From NCBI GenBank assembly GCA_030606845.1, contig JAUWFP010000166.1:1-5365 (forward strand): DNA of 5,365 nucleotides, written 5' to 3'. Position 1 is the stretch's first letter, and each line of letters begins with the position of its first letter. The notes under the pieces were generated by a model. It ran no database searches. It saw only the letters and a program-made list of their open reading frames with translations, and was not told where the DNA came from. Source of the DNA: Anaerolineales bacterium (lineage in GTDB: Bacteria > Chloroflexota > Anaerolineae > Anaerolineales > E44-bin32). This document shows, piece after piece, positions 1 to 5,365 of the stretch. The translations under genes were made by a program, and so were the position numbers.

Positions 1-12
1 GGGCGGGTCTTT

Positions 13-39
13 CAATAATCATATCTTATTGGATAAGAT
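13..39. promoter_or_regulatory. Overlapping inverted repeats on the promoter, putative operator
   Basis: Two overlapping dyads cover the leftward promoter. The first is perfect: ATCTTAT, TGG, ATAAGAT at 23-39, filling positions 24-39 of the 24-40 spacer and touching the -10 box. The second is CAATAA (13-18) and TTATTG (26-31) with a 7-base centre; it encloses most of the -10 box and shares bases with the first. A protein dimer bound to either would block RNA polymerase, so a repressor site is the natural reading. I cannot match the sequence to a named regulator family. A 17-base spacer argues against MerR-type activation, which typically uses a 19-20 base spacer. AT-rich promoter DNA can form short dyads by chance, which limits confidence. 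Confidence 0.5.
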
Positions 40-46
40 TTGTCAA
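18..46 (-). promoter_or_regulatory. Sigma70-type promoter directed leftward out of the window
   Basis: Read on the minus strand, TTGACA (complement of 41-46) is a perfect -35 box and TATGAT (complement of 18-23) is a one-mismatch -10 box. The spacer is exactly 17 bases. Transcription would start near position 10-12 and run off the left edge, so the controlled gene is not in the window. The promoter begins 47 bases after the stop codon of the unassigned gene at 93-1478. This suggests that the next gene to the left has its own transcription start and is not only read through. The match is seen directly in the sequence; activity is inferred. It is the best promoter match I found in the window. 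Confidence 0.75.
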
Positions 47-58
47 GTATGCTCGAAG

Positions 59-88
59 CACACAGGGTGGCCCCTGGTTTTATGTGTG
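59..88. other. Weak bulged inverted repeat after the unassigned gene
   Basis: CAGGG (63-67) and CCCTG (72-76) form a 5-bp stem with a TGGC loop. CACA just to the left can pair with TGTG (83-88 region) across a bulge that contains GTTTTA. It sits 4 bases beyond the stop codon at 93, where a minus-strand terminator would be expected. On the minus strand, however, no T-run follows it; the TTTT tract lies on the plus-strand side. It may contribute weakly to 3' end formation or be incidental. Confidence 0.25.
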
Positions 89-92
89 TAGA

Positions 93-1478
93 TTAGATTT
101 GGGGGATAAGATCGAGCAGCGCGGAGAGCGGCAATGTGGAGGGTTTGACCGCTTTTAAGGGTGGCGCAAGATCACGGAGCCGTTCCGACCATCGCCACAG
201 AGAGATTAGATCCTCGGGGTATCGTGAGGGGCGGGCGCCGATGCTAGTCCAGGAGAAATCATCTAAAGCCTGCGCCCACCCCTCCCACGGCACCATGTCC
301 GGCGTGCGCGAGAGTGTGACCAGACCGCTGAAATAGACAGGCTTCCCACGAGGGAAGAATTGGCGCTGTGTCTCAAGAAATTCGCGGCTGTCTGTCGTAT
401 TGAAGATCAACCATAGAGGCAATAGACCCGAGGAGAGGACGAGTTGAGGGTCATACTGGGTGAAGGTCTCCACCACGACGCCCCCTGCCTCGCGGCCCTG
501 CCGGCGGTAAAGCTCCTCATGGGCGAGGAATGCCAGGCGCGAAAACCCCTGCGGGTTGTCGAAAGTGATGCGCTCAAAACCGTATCCATGCTCACGGGCG
601 AAGACTTCCAATGCCTGGTCGAGGCCCGGCTCGCTCCCCCACTCCGATTCAGGTCCCTCGACGGGCTCTTGACCCGGGATACTCCAACCCCCGCGGTGTT
701 TTGAGCCAGACTCCACCAGAGCGCCATCAATACGTTCACTTCCTTCAATGAACTCCTCAGGTGAAATGCCTCCCCAGCCGCCGATTTGGTACACCTGTCG
801 ATCGCCTAGCTTGTAGTGCAGCCAGCGCGCTTCGCAATCGAGATAAACGATCGTGCCGCCTGGTTTGAGACTATTTTGAAGAAATTCCCGATAACCTCGT
901 GGCAAATCGATCAGCTTTAACCGCAGATGACTGACGACGCGCGTGAGCCATCCATCATGGATCGGATCAAAGTGCCCGATCGCCATGACCTCTGGATTTC
1001 TTTCCAGAATCCGCTCTGCGACGCGCGAAGTGAGCGCAAGATGAGGTGGTACTTCGTCTTCGGGGCTTCCGCCTCGTAAGCCAAGAATAAAAGGCTGGGG
1101 AAGAAATGGGGCACCGAGTACCGCCGCGAGATGAGCCGTGGCGCCACCCATCGCGCTGCCTACGAGAATCGTATCGAATTTACCATCGATCCCATCATAG
1201 TCAGCGAGGCGCGCCGCTACGAGTTGTTCTACCTGAAGTTCCTCCGCTTCAAGGGGAGAGAGTGCTGTCCATCGAAACTGCTGGCGGACAACCGTGCGGG
1301 CGATCGAAACCGGCAATCGATTTAGCAGGGCAAGCCCGATCTTCTCAAGCTCGTTAAAGGTAAAGACGGTCTCAGGATAACCGGAAAGGACTCCGGCAAT
1401 GAGCCGCGTTAGCACCGGGGAGGCGCTCTCTGCGCTCTCGAAGACTTTACGATTCATCGCCTTGTTTCGATCAACCAT
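93..1478 (-). CDS. Hypothetical protein of unknown family, 461 residues
   Basis: I do not recognise a named family. The protein looks soluble, with no signal peptide or membrane segments. Residues 102-128 read as a beta-strand, a glycine-rich turn (GSAMGG, 107-112) and a helix, as in Rossmann or alpha/beta-hydrolase folds. The turn lacks the serine of a GxSxG nucleophile elbow at the expected place, so hydrolase activity is doubtful. Residues 204-215 (LKPGGTIVYLDC) resemble the late beta-strand region of class I SAM-dependent methyltransferases, but no convincing SAM-binding motif precedes it. Residues 266-288 form an acidic, proline- and glycine-rich stretch, probably a linker. The C-terminal part is rich in tryptophan and aromatic residues. 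The ATG at 1478 has only a weak ribosome site; an internal ATG at residue 8, preceded by AAGG, is an alternative. The gene starts 64 bases after the MFS stop with no clear promoter between, so it may be the last gene of that operon. The reading frame is intact and clearly coding; function is unknown. Confidence 0.85.
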   Translation of the reverse strand: MVDRNKAMNRKVFESAESASPVLTRLIAGVLSGYPETVFTFNELEKIGLALLNRLPVSIARTVVRQQFRWTALSPLEAEELQVEQLVAARLADYDGIDGKFDTILVGSAMGGATAHLAAVLGAPFLPQPFILGLRGGSPEDEVPPHLALTSRVAERILERNPEVMAIGHFDPIHDGWLTRVVSHLRLKLIDLPRGYREFLQNSLKPGGTIVYLDCEARWLHYKLGDRQVYQIGGWGGISPEEFIEGSERIDGALVESGSKHRGGWSIPGQEPVEGPESEWGSEPGLDQALEVFAREHGYGFERITFDNPQGFSRLAFLAHEELYRRQGREAGGVVVETFTQYDPQLVLSSGLLPLWLIFNTTDSREFLETQRQFFPRGKPVYFSGLVTLSRTPDMVPWEGWAQALDDFSWTSIGARPSRYPEDLISLWRWSERLRDLAPPLKAVKPSTLPLSALLDLIPQI

Positions 1479-1542
1479 AAATCCAACTCAGACCATCACG
1501 CTTGAGCGGCGCACATGACCATCGCTCGAACGGATATCACAC

Positions 1543-2847
1543 TTAAACCTTCCCGAGCGCTGGAGCTTCTTGCTCACTCAAGGCTCGCTCTCGCATTTCT
1601 TCGCGCAGGCTGGAGACATCCTCCGGCACCTTGTAAGCTGCAAAAGCCAGGATAATCGCTCCCAGCAACCAGGCTATGAGGCATATCCACAGAATTGCAT
1701 CATGCAGAGAATAGCGCACCGCAATCAAACCGGCGATAAAGGGAGCTATCGCCGCGCCACCGTTCTCGATGAATAGCTGAACGGATAAAGCAGTGCTGCG
1801 GATTTCGGGCAACGTTATATCGTGCACTGTCGAGACGACATTCGCTGATGCAAAGGGAATGAACAACGCCGTCAAGACCATCATGCCCATAAATAGGGTG
1901 CGCTCTGCTAATGGGATATTCATCGTGATTGTAAGCAGCACCGCACCCAACAAGACGGCACACATCGAGACGAGCAATCTCCCTCTAGGCGTTCTTTTGA
2001 AGGCGAAATCGCCTATCGCCCCACCGAGGAAGTAACCGATTGCGAGCATAAGAATAGCCGGACCGAGCGTAAGCAGAATCGCACTCTCATCGAATCCTCG
2101 CTCGACTTCTAAATACCGGAAAAACCAGAAAGTGATTACATTCCAGGGAAAGACACCGACGAACCCCTGAGCATACAGCAGCAGGAGTGTACGTTTTCGG
2201 AACAACCCCAGGGCATGCTTTCGTTCGAATTTATGAACACCAATATCCTCAACCCCCTCGAGCTCAGGCTCGCTGCTGCCACGCGGCGCTTCACGCACCG
2301 TGAAGAAAATAATCAGCGCCATAACGAGACCAAGAGAACCCGTCACATAGAAGATATTTCTCCAACCCACACTCGAAACCAAAAAAGTCGCTACGACGAG
2401 ACCGAGCATGTAACCTAAGGGTTGGGATAATTGCACAAACCCATAGACTTTGCCGCGCATGCTTGGTTTGAAGTAATCCGACAGTAAACTGTATAAACCC
2501 GGGTAGCTCGAGTCATCAACACCCGTGGACGCACGTGTTGCCAAGAAGGTTTTATACGTCGGCGCAATGGCGCTCAACCACGTCGTCGACCCCCATATCG
2601 CTGAGGCGAGCGCCAGCAATTTAGGCCTCGAAAAACGGTCATAAAGGTAACCCCATAGTGGATAAAGAAATGCACCGACCAATAAGGCGCCAGTCACAAC
2701 TGCGCCCATCTGCGCTTCGTTTATCCCGAATGTTTCCATGATGGGTGTTGTGAGCGGCGCGATGAGGAGACGGTCCGACTGATGCAAGAGCATGAAGGCA
2801 AAAAACACTGCCATAACGTACCAGCGGTACTTCTTGTTGGATGACAT
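1543..2847 (-). CDS. MFS transporter, Spinster/ACS-like, 434 residues
   Basis: This is a major facilitator superfamily secondary transporter of the inner membrane, with about 12 hydrophobic segments in two halves. TM1 (about 9-30) contains the S-D-R of residues 23-25, common in Spinster-like and anion:cation symporter members. The TM2-3 loop carries motif A as GYLYDRFSRPK (65-75). TM4 has R104 and G108, followed by DDSSY and the loop SDYFKPSMRG (122-131), matching the usual R-x3-G...D-x-F-x3-RG pattern. A charged central loop (about 183-225) separates the halves, and the tail is hydrophilic. The length is typical. The ATG at 2847 was chosen because GGAGGAG lies just upstream; the longer reading from 2940 would run 77 bases into mogA and add a non-membrane leader. 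It begins 16 bases after the mogA stop, so co-transcription is likely. Substrate cannot be read from the sequence: organic anions or sugar acids are possible by family, and nothing ties it to molybdate. Confidence 0.9.
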   Translation of the reverse strand: MSSNKKYRWYVMAVFFAFMLLHQSDRLLIAPLTTPIMETFGINEAQMGAVVTGALLVGAFLYPLWGYLYDRFSRPKLLALASAIWGSTTWLSAIAPTYKTFLATRASTGVDDSSYPGLYSLLSDYFKPSMRGKVYGFVQLSQPLGYMLGLVVATFLVSSVGWRNIFYVTGSLGLVMALIIFFTVREAPRGSSEPELEGVEDIGVHKFERKHALGLFRKRTLLLLYAQGFVGVFPWNVITFWFFRYLEVERGFDESAILLTLGPAILMLAIGYFLGGAIGDFAFKRTPRGRLLVSMCAVLLGAVLLTITMNIPLAERTLFMGMMVLTALFIPFASANVVSTVHDITLPEIRSTALSVQLFIENGGAAIAPFIAGLIAVRYSLHDAILWICLIAWLLGAIILAFAAYKVPEDVSSLREEMRERALSEQEAPALGKV

Positions 2848-2850
2848 TCT

Positions 2851-2857
2851 CTCCTCC
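2851..2857 (-). promoter_or_regulatory. Shine-Dalgarno sequence that fixes the MFS start
   Basis: On the minus strand GGAGGAG is followed by AGA and then the ATG at 2847. It is a near-ideal ribosome site and the reason for preferring this start over the upstream in-frame ATG codons at 2859 and 2940. It lies in the short gap after the mogA stop. Confidence 0.8.
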
Positions 2858-2863
2858 ATAGGG

Positions 2864-3379
2864 TCAGGCTGTTCGATGTGGAGGGGGCAGATGATGGCCT
2901 TGCTCCGCATCCGGATCTTCTCGCAGAAGTTGAATTGCATGGGGCAGCGCGGGGATGATCACTGCCAAATTCTCCTCGACGGCCTTCGGTGAGCCGGGCA
3001 AGTTCACAATTAATGTGCTCTTTCGGATTCCGGCAACCGCTCGTGAGAGCATTGCGTGGGGAGTCTTGCTCATACTTCGCGCCCGCATCGCCTCCGCCAG
3101 CCCTGGCGCCAGCCGCTCCACAACTTTGCGAGTCGCCTCAGGGGTTCGATCACGCGGGGAGAAACCCGTGCCGCCTGTGGTCAGAATGAGGTCGATCTCA
3201 CCGCTATCGCACCACGACACAAGCCGCTCCTCGATTTCAACCTGCTCATCAGCGACAATATCGGCTGCGATGACTTCCCACCCTCGCTTGAGGGCAATCT
3301 CTTGGATGAGTGGGCCAGATCGATCTTCGCGCTCTCCCTGTGCAGACCGATCCGAGATCGTGAGAACAGCGATTCTCAC
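2864..3379 (-). CDS. mogA: Molybdopterin adenylyltransferase, MogA/MoaB family
   Basis: Proteins of this family adenylylate molybdopterin in the cytoplasm, preparing it for molybdenum insertion by MoeA. The 171-residue length fits a stand-alone MogA/MoaB protein. The start MRIAVLTISDR matches the family's first strand. TTGGTG (67-72) is the hallmark nucleotide/molybdopterin-binding loop and is followed by the conserved PRDRTPEAT (75-83) with D77, T79 and E81. The second signature is NLPGSPKAVEENL (126-138). The tail is rich in histidine and proline. Translation starts at a GTG inside a 4-base overlap (GTGA, 3376-3379) with the stop of the upstream acetyltransferase gene, behind a strong ribosome site, so translational coupling is likely. 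No other cofactor genes are visible here. Family sequence alone does not fully separate MogA from MoaB, so the symbol is the family-level choice. Confidence 0.93.
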   Translation of the reverse strand: MRIAVLTISDRSAQGEREDRSGPLIQEIALKRGWEVIAADIVADEQVEIEERLVSWCDSGEIDLILTTGGTGFSPRDRTPEATRKVVERLAPGLAEAMRARSMSKTPHAMLSRAVAGIRKSTLIVNLPGSPKAVEENLAVIIPALPHAIQLLREDPDAEQGHHLPPPHRTA

Positions 3380-3795
3380 TGGATCACCTTCCCCAGAACA
3401 TATAGATCCATCACTTCAGCTCCAAACGAATCATAGAACTCCAACGCAGCCTCATTGTTTTTCGTAACCAGTAGATAATACTTCCGGCAGCCTTTAGACC
3501 GCAAGCGATTCTCAATCTCAACCATCAGCGAGCGGCCAATTCCACTGCGTCGCTCAGATTGCAGCACAGCCAGGTGATAAACGATCCCACGGCGACCGTC
3601 GAAACCGCCAAAAACCGTGCCGATAATCCGTCCATCACACTCGGCGACAAGAAAAAGATCGGGGTCGCGTTGGAGCTTCTTCTGGATTTCTTGCGGTGTA
3701 TCCGATGGCGATAACTGAATGCCAGGGCCCGATGATTCCCACAGCATACGTACTTCTTCGTAATCTTGTTCAAAGAGAAACTCGCGGATTTTCAT
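3376..3795 (-). CDS. GNAT family N-acetyltransferase, YpeA-like, 139 residues
   Basis: This is a small cytoplasmic acetyl-CoA-dependent acetyltransferase. The opening MKIREFLFEQDYEEVRMLWE, the central LFLVAECDGRIIGTVFGG (47-64) and the DGRRG that follows resemble Escherichia coli YpeA as I remember it. The acetyl-CoA pyrophosphate loop (motif A) is at 81-88 as ERRSGIGR, fitting R/Q-x-x-G-x-G/A, preceded by the strand YHLAVLQ. N113-N114 and EFYDSFGAE (119-127) form the usual C-terminal helix and strand. The length is normal for the family. The ATG at 3795 is preferred; a GTG at 3849 in the same frame would add 18 residues but lies inside a strong hairpin and lacks family resemblance. The ribosome site (GGGGTTGG) is poor. 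Its stop overlaps the mogA start by 4 bases, making it the first gene of the run. The substrate is unknown; family members acetylate protein amino groups or small amines. Confidence 0.9.
   Translation of the reverse strand: MKIREFLFEQDYEEVRMLWESSGPGIQLSPSDTPQEIQKKLQRDPDLFLVAECDGRIIGTVFGGFDGRRGIVYHLAVLQSERRSGIGRSLMVEIENRLRSKGCRKYYLLVTKNNEAALEFYDSFGAEVMDLYVLGKVIQ
3383..3391 (-). promoter_or_regulatory. Shine-Dalgarno sequence of mogA inside the GNAT gene
   Basis: On the minus strand GAAGGTGAT matches eight of nine bases of GGAGGTGAT, the ideal partner of the 16S rRNA 3' end. The GAAGG core lies 7 bases before the GTG at 3379. It is embedded in the last codons of the acetyltransferase gene and supports the unusual GTG start. 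Confidence 0.7.
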
Positions 3796-3820
3796 CGATC
3801 CAACCCCAAACATTAAGACT

Positions 3821-3850
3821 TGTGCGAACCAGAGACGACTGGCTCGCACA
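3821..3850 (-). terminator. Strong hairpin between the PHP and GNAT genes, possible terminator
   Basis: TGTGCGAACCAG (3821-3832) and CTGGCTCGCACA (3839-3850) are complementary over 12 positions around a 6-base loop. In minus-strand RNA the single non-Watson-Crick position becomes a G-U wobble, giving an unbroken stem; in plus-strand RNA it is an A-C mismatch. It lies 58 bases after the stop of the upstream gene (3909) and 25 bases before the GNAT start (3795). The bases after it (AGTCTTAATGTTT) are only moderately T-rich, so this is not a textbook intrinsic terminator. It could also be a 5' leader structure or a protein-binding dyad. The G-U orientation favours a role in the minus-strand transcript. 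Confidence 0.45.
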
Positions 3851-3908
3851 TAAAGTTAACCGAGTTCTTCAAAGCTGCAGTAGGAGATGCCTGTGGATAA
3901 AGCCAGTT

Positions 3909-5365
3909 TTACCCCCCCTCAGGTTCGACCAGCGCTTTCCAATCACCATGAATACCGTCTTCGGTCACCCCAAAGTAAACACGGTGTCCCTGGGCTATCT
4001 TTTGGATCAAGTCATAACGCCTTCGGGTACCGCGCTTCTGCTCCTTCAACACTCCCAGATCGCCTCGCCATGAAACTTTAACACCCTTCAGATCCTCTGG
4101 TAACTTTCGAAATTCCGAAATAGCGTAATGCCATAGCCTCCGTGCAGAACTCTGGGTGACATTCTTAACCACATTTCCATTACGCAAATCACGCATCGTG
4201 TAGTACTGGATCCCATTGCGTTCTTCCGATCCCACGATTTCTACTCCGGTTCGTGGGTGTTGAACACCAGCAAGAGGTTCCTCTGTGACTTCCAGCTTCT
4301 CAGGAACATCCGCTTCTACCCGCTGTTCTCGCTGTCCTCGATGCACCAGGTTCACGATTTCATCGCGGACTGCTAGCCCTGTTTCCGCTTCATCACGGAC
4401 GTAGACTTTGTTATCATCGACTGCATAGGGCGGGTCATCACCCGGGGGGATGATCACCCGAATAACCGTTTTTCCACGTGTTTCCATCGTATCCACTTGA
4501 ACATCGAGGGCGGGGCTGATGCGTTTACTTAACTCCCGCTGGAGTTGAGTAACACTGGCCTTAGCCTTTGTCACCCCCACCGGCTCTTTCTTCGCCTCAG
4601 CCGGCAAACCGATATAAAGCGTTCCACCGTTTGAATTTGCGAAGGCACAGACATCAGCGATGACTTTATAAAGTCGACCCCCGCGCACAGTCATACTTTC
4701 ATGAAAATCTTGGTTTATGCTCGGCCCGTCTTCACGTGCACGTTGAATAAAATCATAATCTTCTTCAGCTGCGGGCCAATGTGGGCGCGTGAGCGCGAAG
4801 TCATTGCTGATAAACAGTTCTTTCAACGCCTGGAAAGAAACATCAGGCAGCATTGCTTGGGTCGCTCGATCCCCAATGCCGAGGTTCTTCTTATTCTTCG
4901 GATCTGTGCGAATTCTGTGGGCATCCGAACCTTGAATACAGTGCATTCGACGTGGATATTCTGGCTTTGTTCCGTTAAAAAACGCAGCCGTGGTTCTCCG
5001 ACCCTTCAGTCCTAAATCGGTAACCTCCAACGCATGAAGGTGAGAGTCCTGGGTATAGGCAATCTTAGTCTGACCGCCGAATCCATAGCCACGCATCGCA
5101 ACCCCATGGGTTGAGTTCGCATGCGCGGCGATCGCCAACCCTCCCGCTTCATCGATCAGCCGGTAAGCTGTCAGAACGTCCGCAGTTGCTCCCACCGTCA
5201 CTGAGCCGTCGTCAAGCTGCTCAGATGGGATGTTCAGACTGAGCAAAAGATGCTCAATTTCTCTCACGGATTTCTCGGGGGAAAAAATCCCTAGAATATG
5301 AAAACCCAGCGTAGCCGTGAATTCAAACCCGGGAAAAACCGTAACCTTTTGTAATAGCCGGCGAT
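3909..5365 (-). CDS. PHP phosphoesterase fused to AlbA_2/Schlafen-like domain, 5' partial
   Basis: The frame stays open from the TAA at 3909 to the right edge, so the gene starts outside the window and at least 485 codons are affected. The 32 codons above the GTG at 5267 clearly belong to it: they encode PGFEF and GFHILGIF, matching the PHP family strand with a metal-binding glutamate. Numbering from the first whole visible codon, PHP features are E14, H81 (AAHAN) and GSDAH (145-149); the N-terminal HxH motif is beyond the edge. PHP domains are multi-metal phosphoesterases of DNA polymerase III/X, histidinol phosphatase and RNase-AM types. Next comes an AlbA_2 (formerly AAA_4) Schlafen-like region: a helix into CAFANSNGGTLYIGL (239-253) and the later PYAVDDNKVYVRDEAETGLA (312-331). 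A charged linker follows, then an arginine-rich tail of about 110 residues that I cannot assign. A cytoplasmic nucleic-acid-related role is inferred; the substrate is unknown. Confidence 0.85.
   Translation of the reverse strand, partial: RRLLQKVTVFPGFEFTATLGFHILGIFSPEKSVREIEHLLLSLNIPSEQLDDGSVTVGATADVLTAYRLIDEAGGLAIAAHANSTHGVAMRGYGFGGQTKIAYTQDSHLHALEVTDLGLKGRRTTAAFFNGTKPEYPRRMHCIQGSDAHRIRTDPKNKKNLGIGDRATQAMLPDVSFQALKELFISNDFALTRPHWPAAEEDYDFIQRAREDGPSINQDFHESMTVRGGRLYKVIADVCAFANSNGGTLYIGLPAEAKKEPVGVTKAKASVTQLQRELSKRISPALDVQVDTMETRGKTVIRVIIPPGDDPPYAVDDNKVYVRDEAETGLAVRDEIVNLVHRGQREQRVEADVPEKLEVTEEPLAGVQHPRTGVEIVGSEERNGIQYYTMRDLRNGNVVKNVTQSSARRLWHYAISEFRKLPEDLKGVKVSWRGDLGVLKEQKRGTRRRYDLIQKIAQGHRVYFGVTEDGIHGDWKALVEPEGG

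Noticed and set aside
107..335. Other small plus-strand reading frames, such as that at 136-336
   Set aside because: They lie opposite the clearly coding minus-strand gene and show no ribosome sites or protein-like composition.
1491..1523. GACCATC repeated twice in the gap before the unassigned gene
   Set aside because: A 7-base direct repeat with 26-base spacing is easily accidental and has no symmetry or promoter next to it.
1500..1531. Imperfect inverted repeat (9-base arms, one mismatch and one wobble, 14-base loop) between the MFS and unassigned genes
   Set aside because: The loop is long, the stem is interrupted and no T-run follows on the minus strand, so it is not convincing as a terminator or operator.
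2848..2940. Longer MFS start at the ATG at 2940
   Set aside because: The 31 extra residues are not membrane-like, overlap mogA by 77 bases, and include the strong ribosome site that precedes the ATG at 2847.
2955..3467. Long plus-strand reading frames opposite mogA (170 and 126 codons)
   Set aside because: They are antisense to a well-supported mogA gene, have low-complexity serine/arginine-rich or irregular composition, and match no family I know.
3796..3849. Longer GNAT start at the GTG at 3849
   Set aside because: It lies within the arm of the 3821-3850 hairpin, has no ribosome site, and the added residues do not resemble GNAT N-termini; the family-like sequence begins at 3795.

Overview
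The window is a compact bacterial segment in which all five protein genes lie on the minus strand, so transcription runs from right to left. Base composition is moderate in G+C by eye and looks even from gene to gene. There are no RNA genes, CRISPR arrays, insertion sequences or integration marks. The source is probably an environmental bacterium. The PHP/AlbA-type fusion protein and the general style of the proteins made me think of Chloroflexota, but this is an impression and not something the sequence proves.

From right to left, which is the direction of transcription: (1) A large protein enters from the right edge, open from 5365 to its stop at 3909. It joins the C-terminal half of a PHP-type metal-dependent phosphoesterase to an AlbA_2/Schlafen-like domain and an arginine-rich tail of unknown family. 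Its N-terminus lies outside the window. (2) A 113-base gap holds a 30-base hairpin with 12-bp arms (3821-3850). (3) A tight three-gene run follows: a YpeA-like GNAT acetyltransferase (3376-3795), a MogA/MoaB-type molybdopterin adenylyltransferase (2864-3379) that overlaps it by 4 bases, and an MFS transporter (1543-2847) that starts 16 bases after the mogA stop behind a strong Shine-Dalgarno sequence. (4) After 64 bases comes a 461-residue protein that I cannot assign (93-1478). (5) The last 92 bases hold a near-consensus sigma70-type promoter pointing left off the window (TTGACA, 17 bases, TATGAT). Overlapping inverted repeats fill its spacer and surround its -10 box.

The GNAT, mogA and MFS genes are very probably co-transcribed, and the unassigned gene may be the fourth member, since no clear promoter was found before it. 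No shared pathway is evident. MogA acts in molybdenum cofactor synthesis, but no other moa or moe gene and no molybdoenzyme is visible. The most notable items are the PHP/AlbA_2 fusion, the dyad-covered promoter at the left edge, the intergenic hairpin and the unassigned protein. I did not find evidence strong enough to declare a new multi-gene system.
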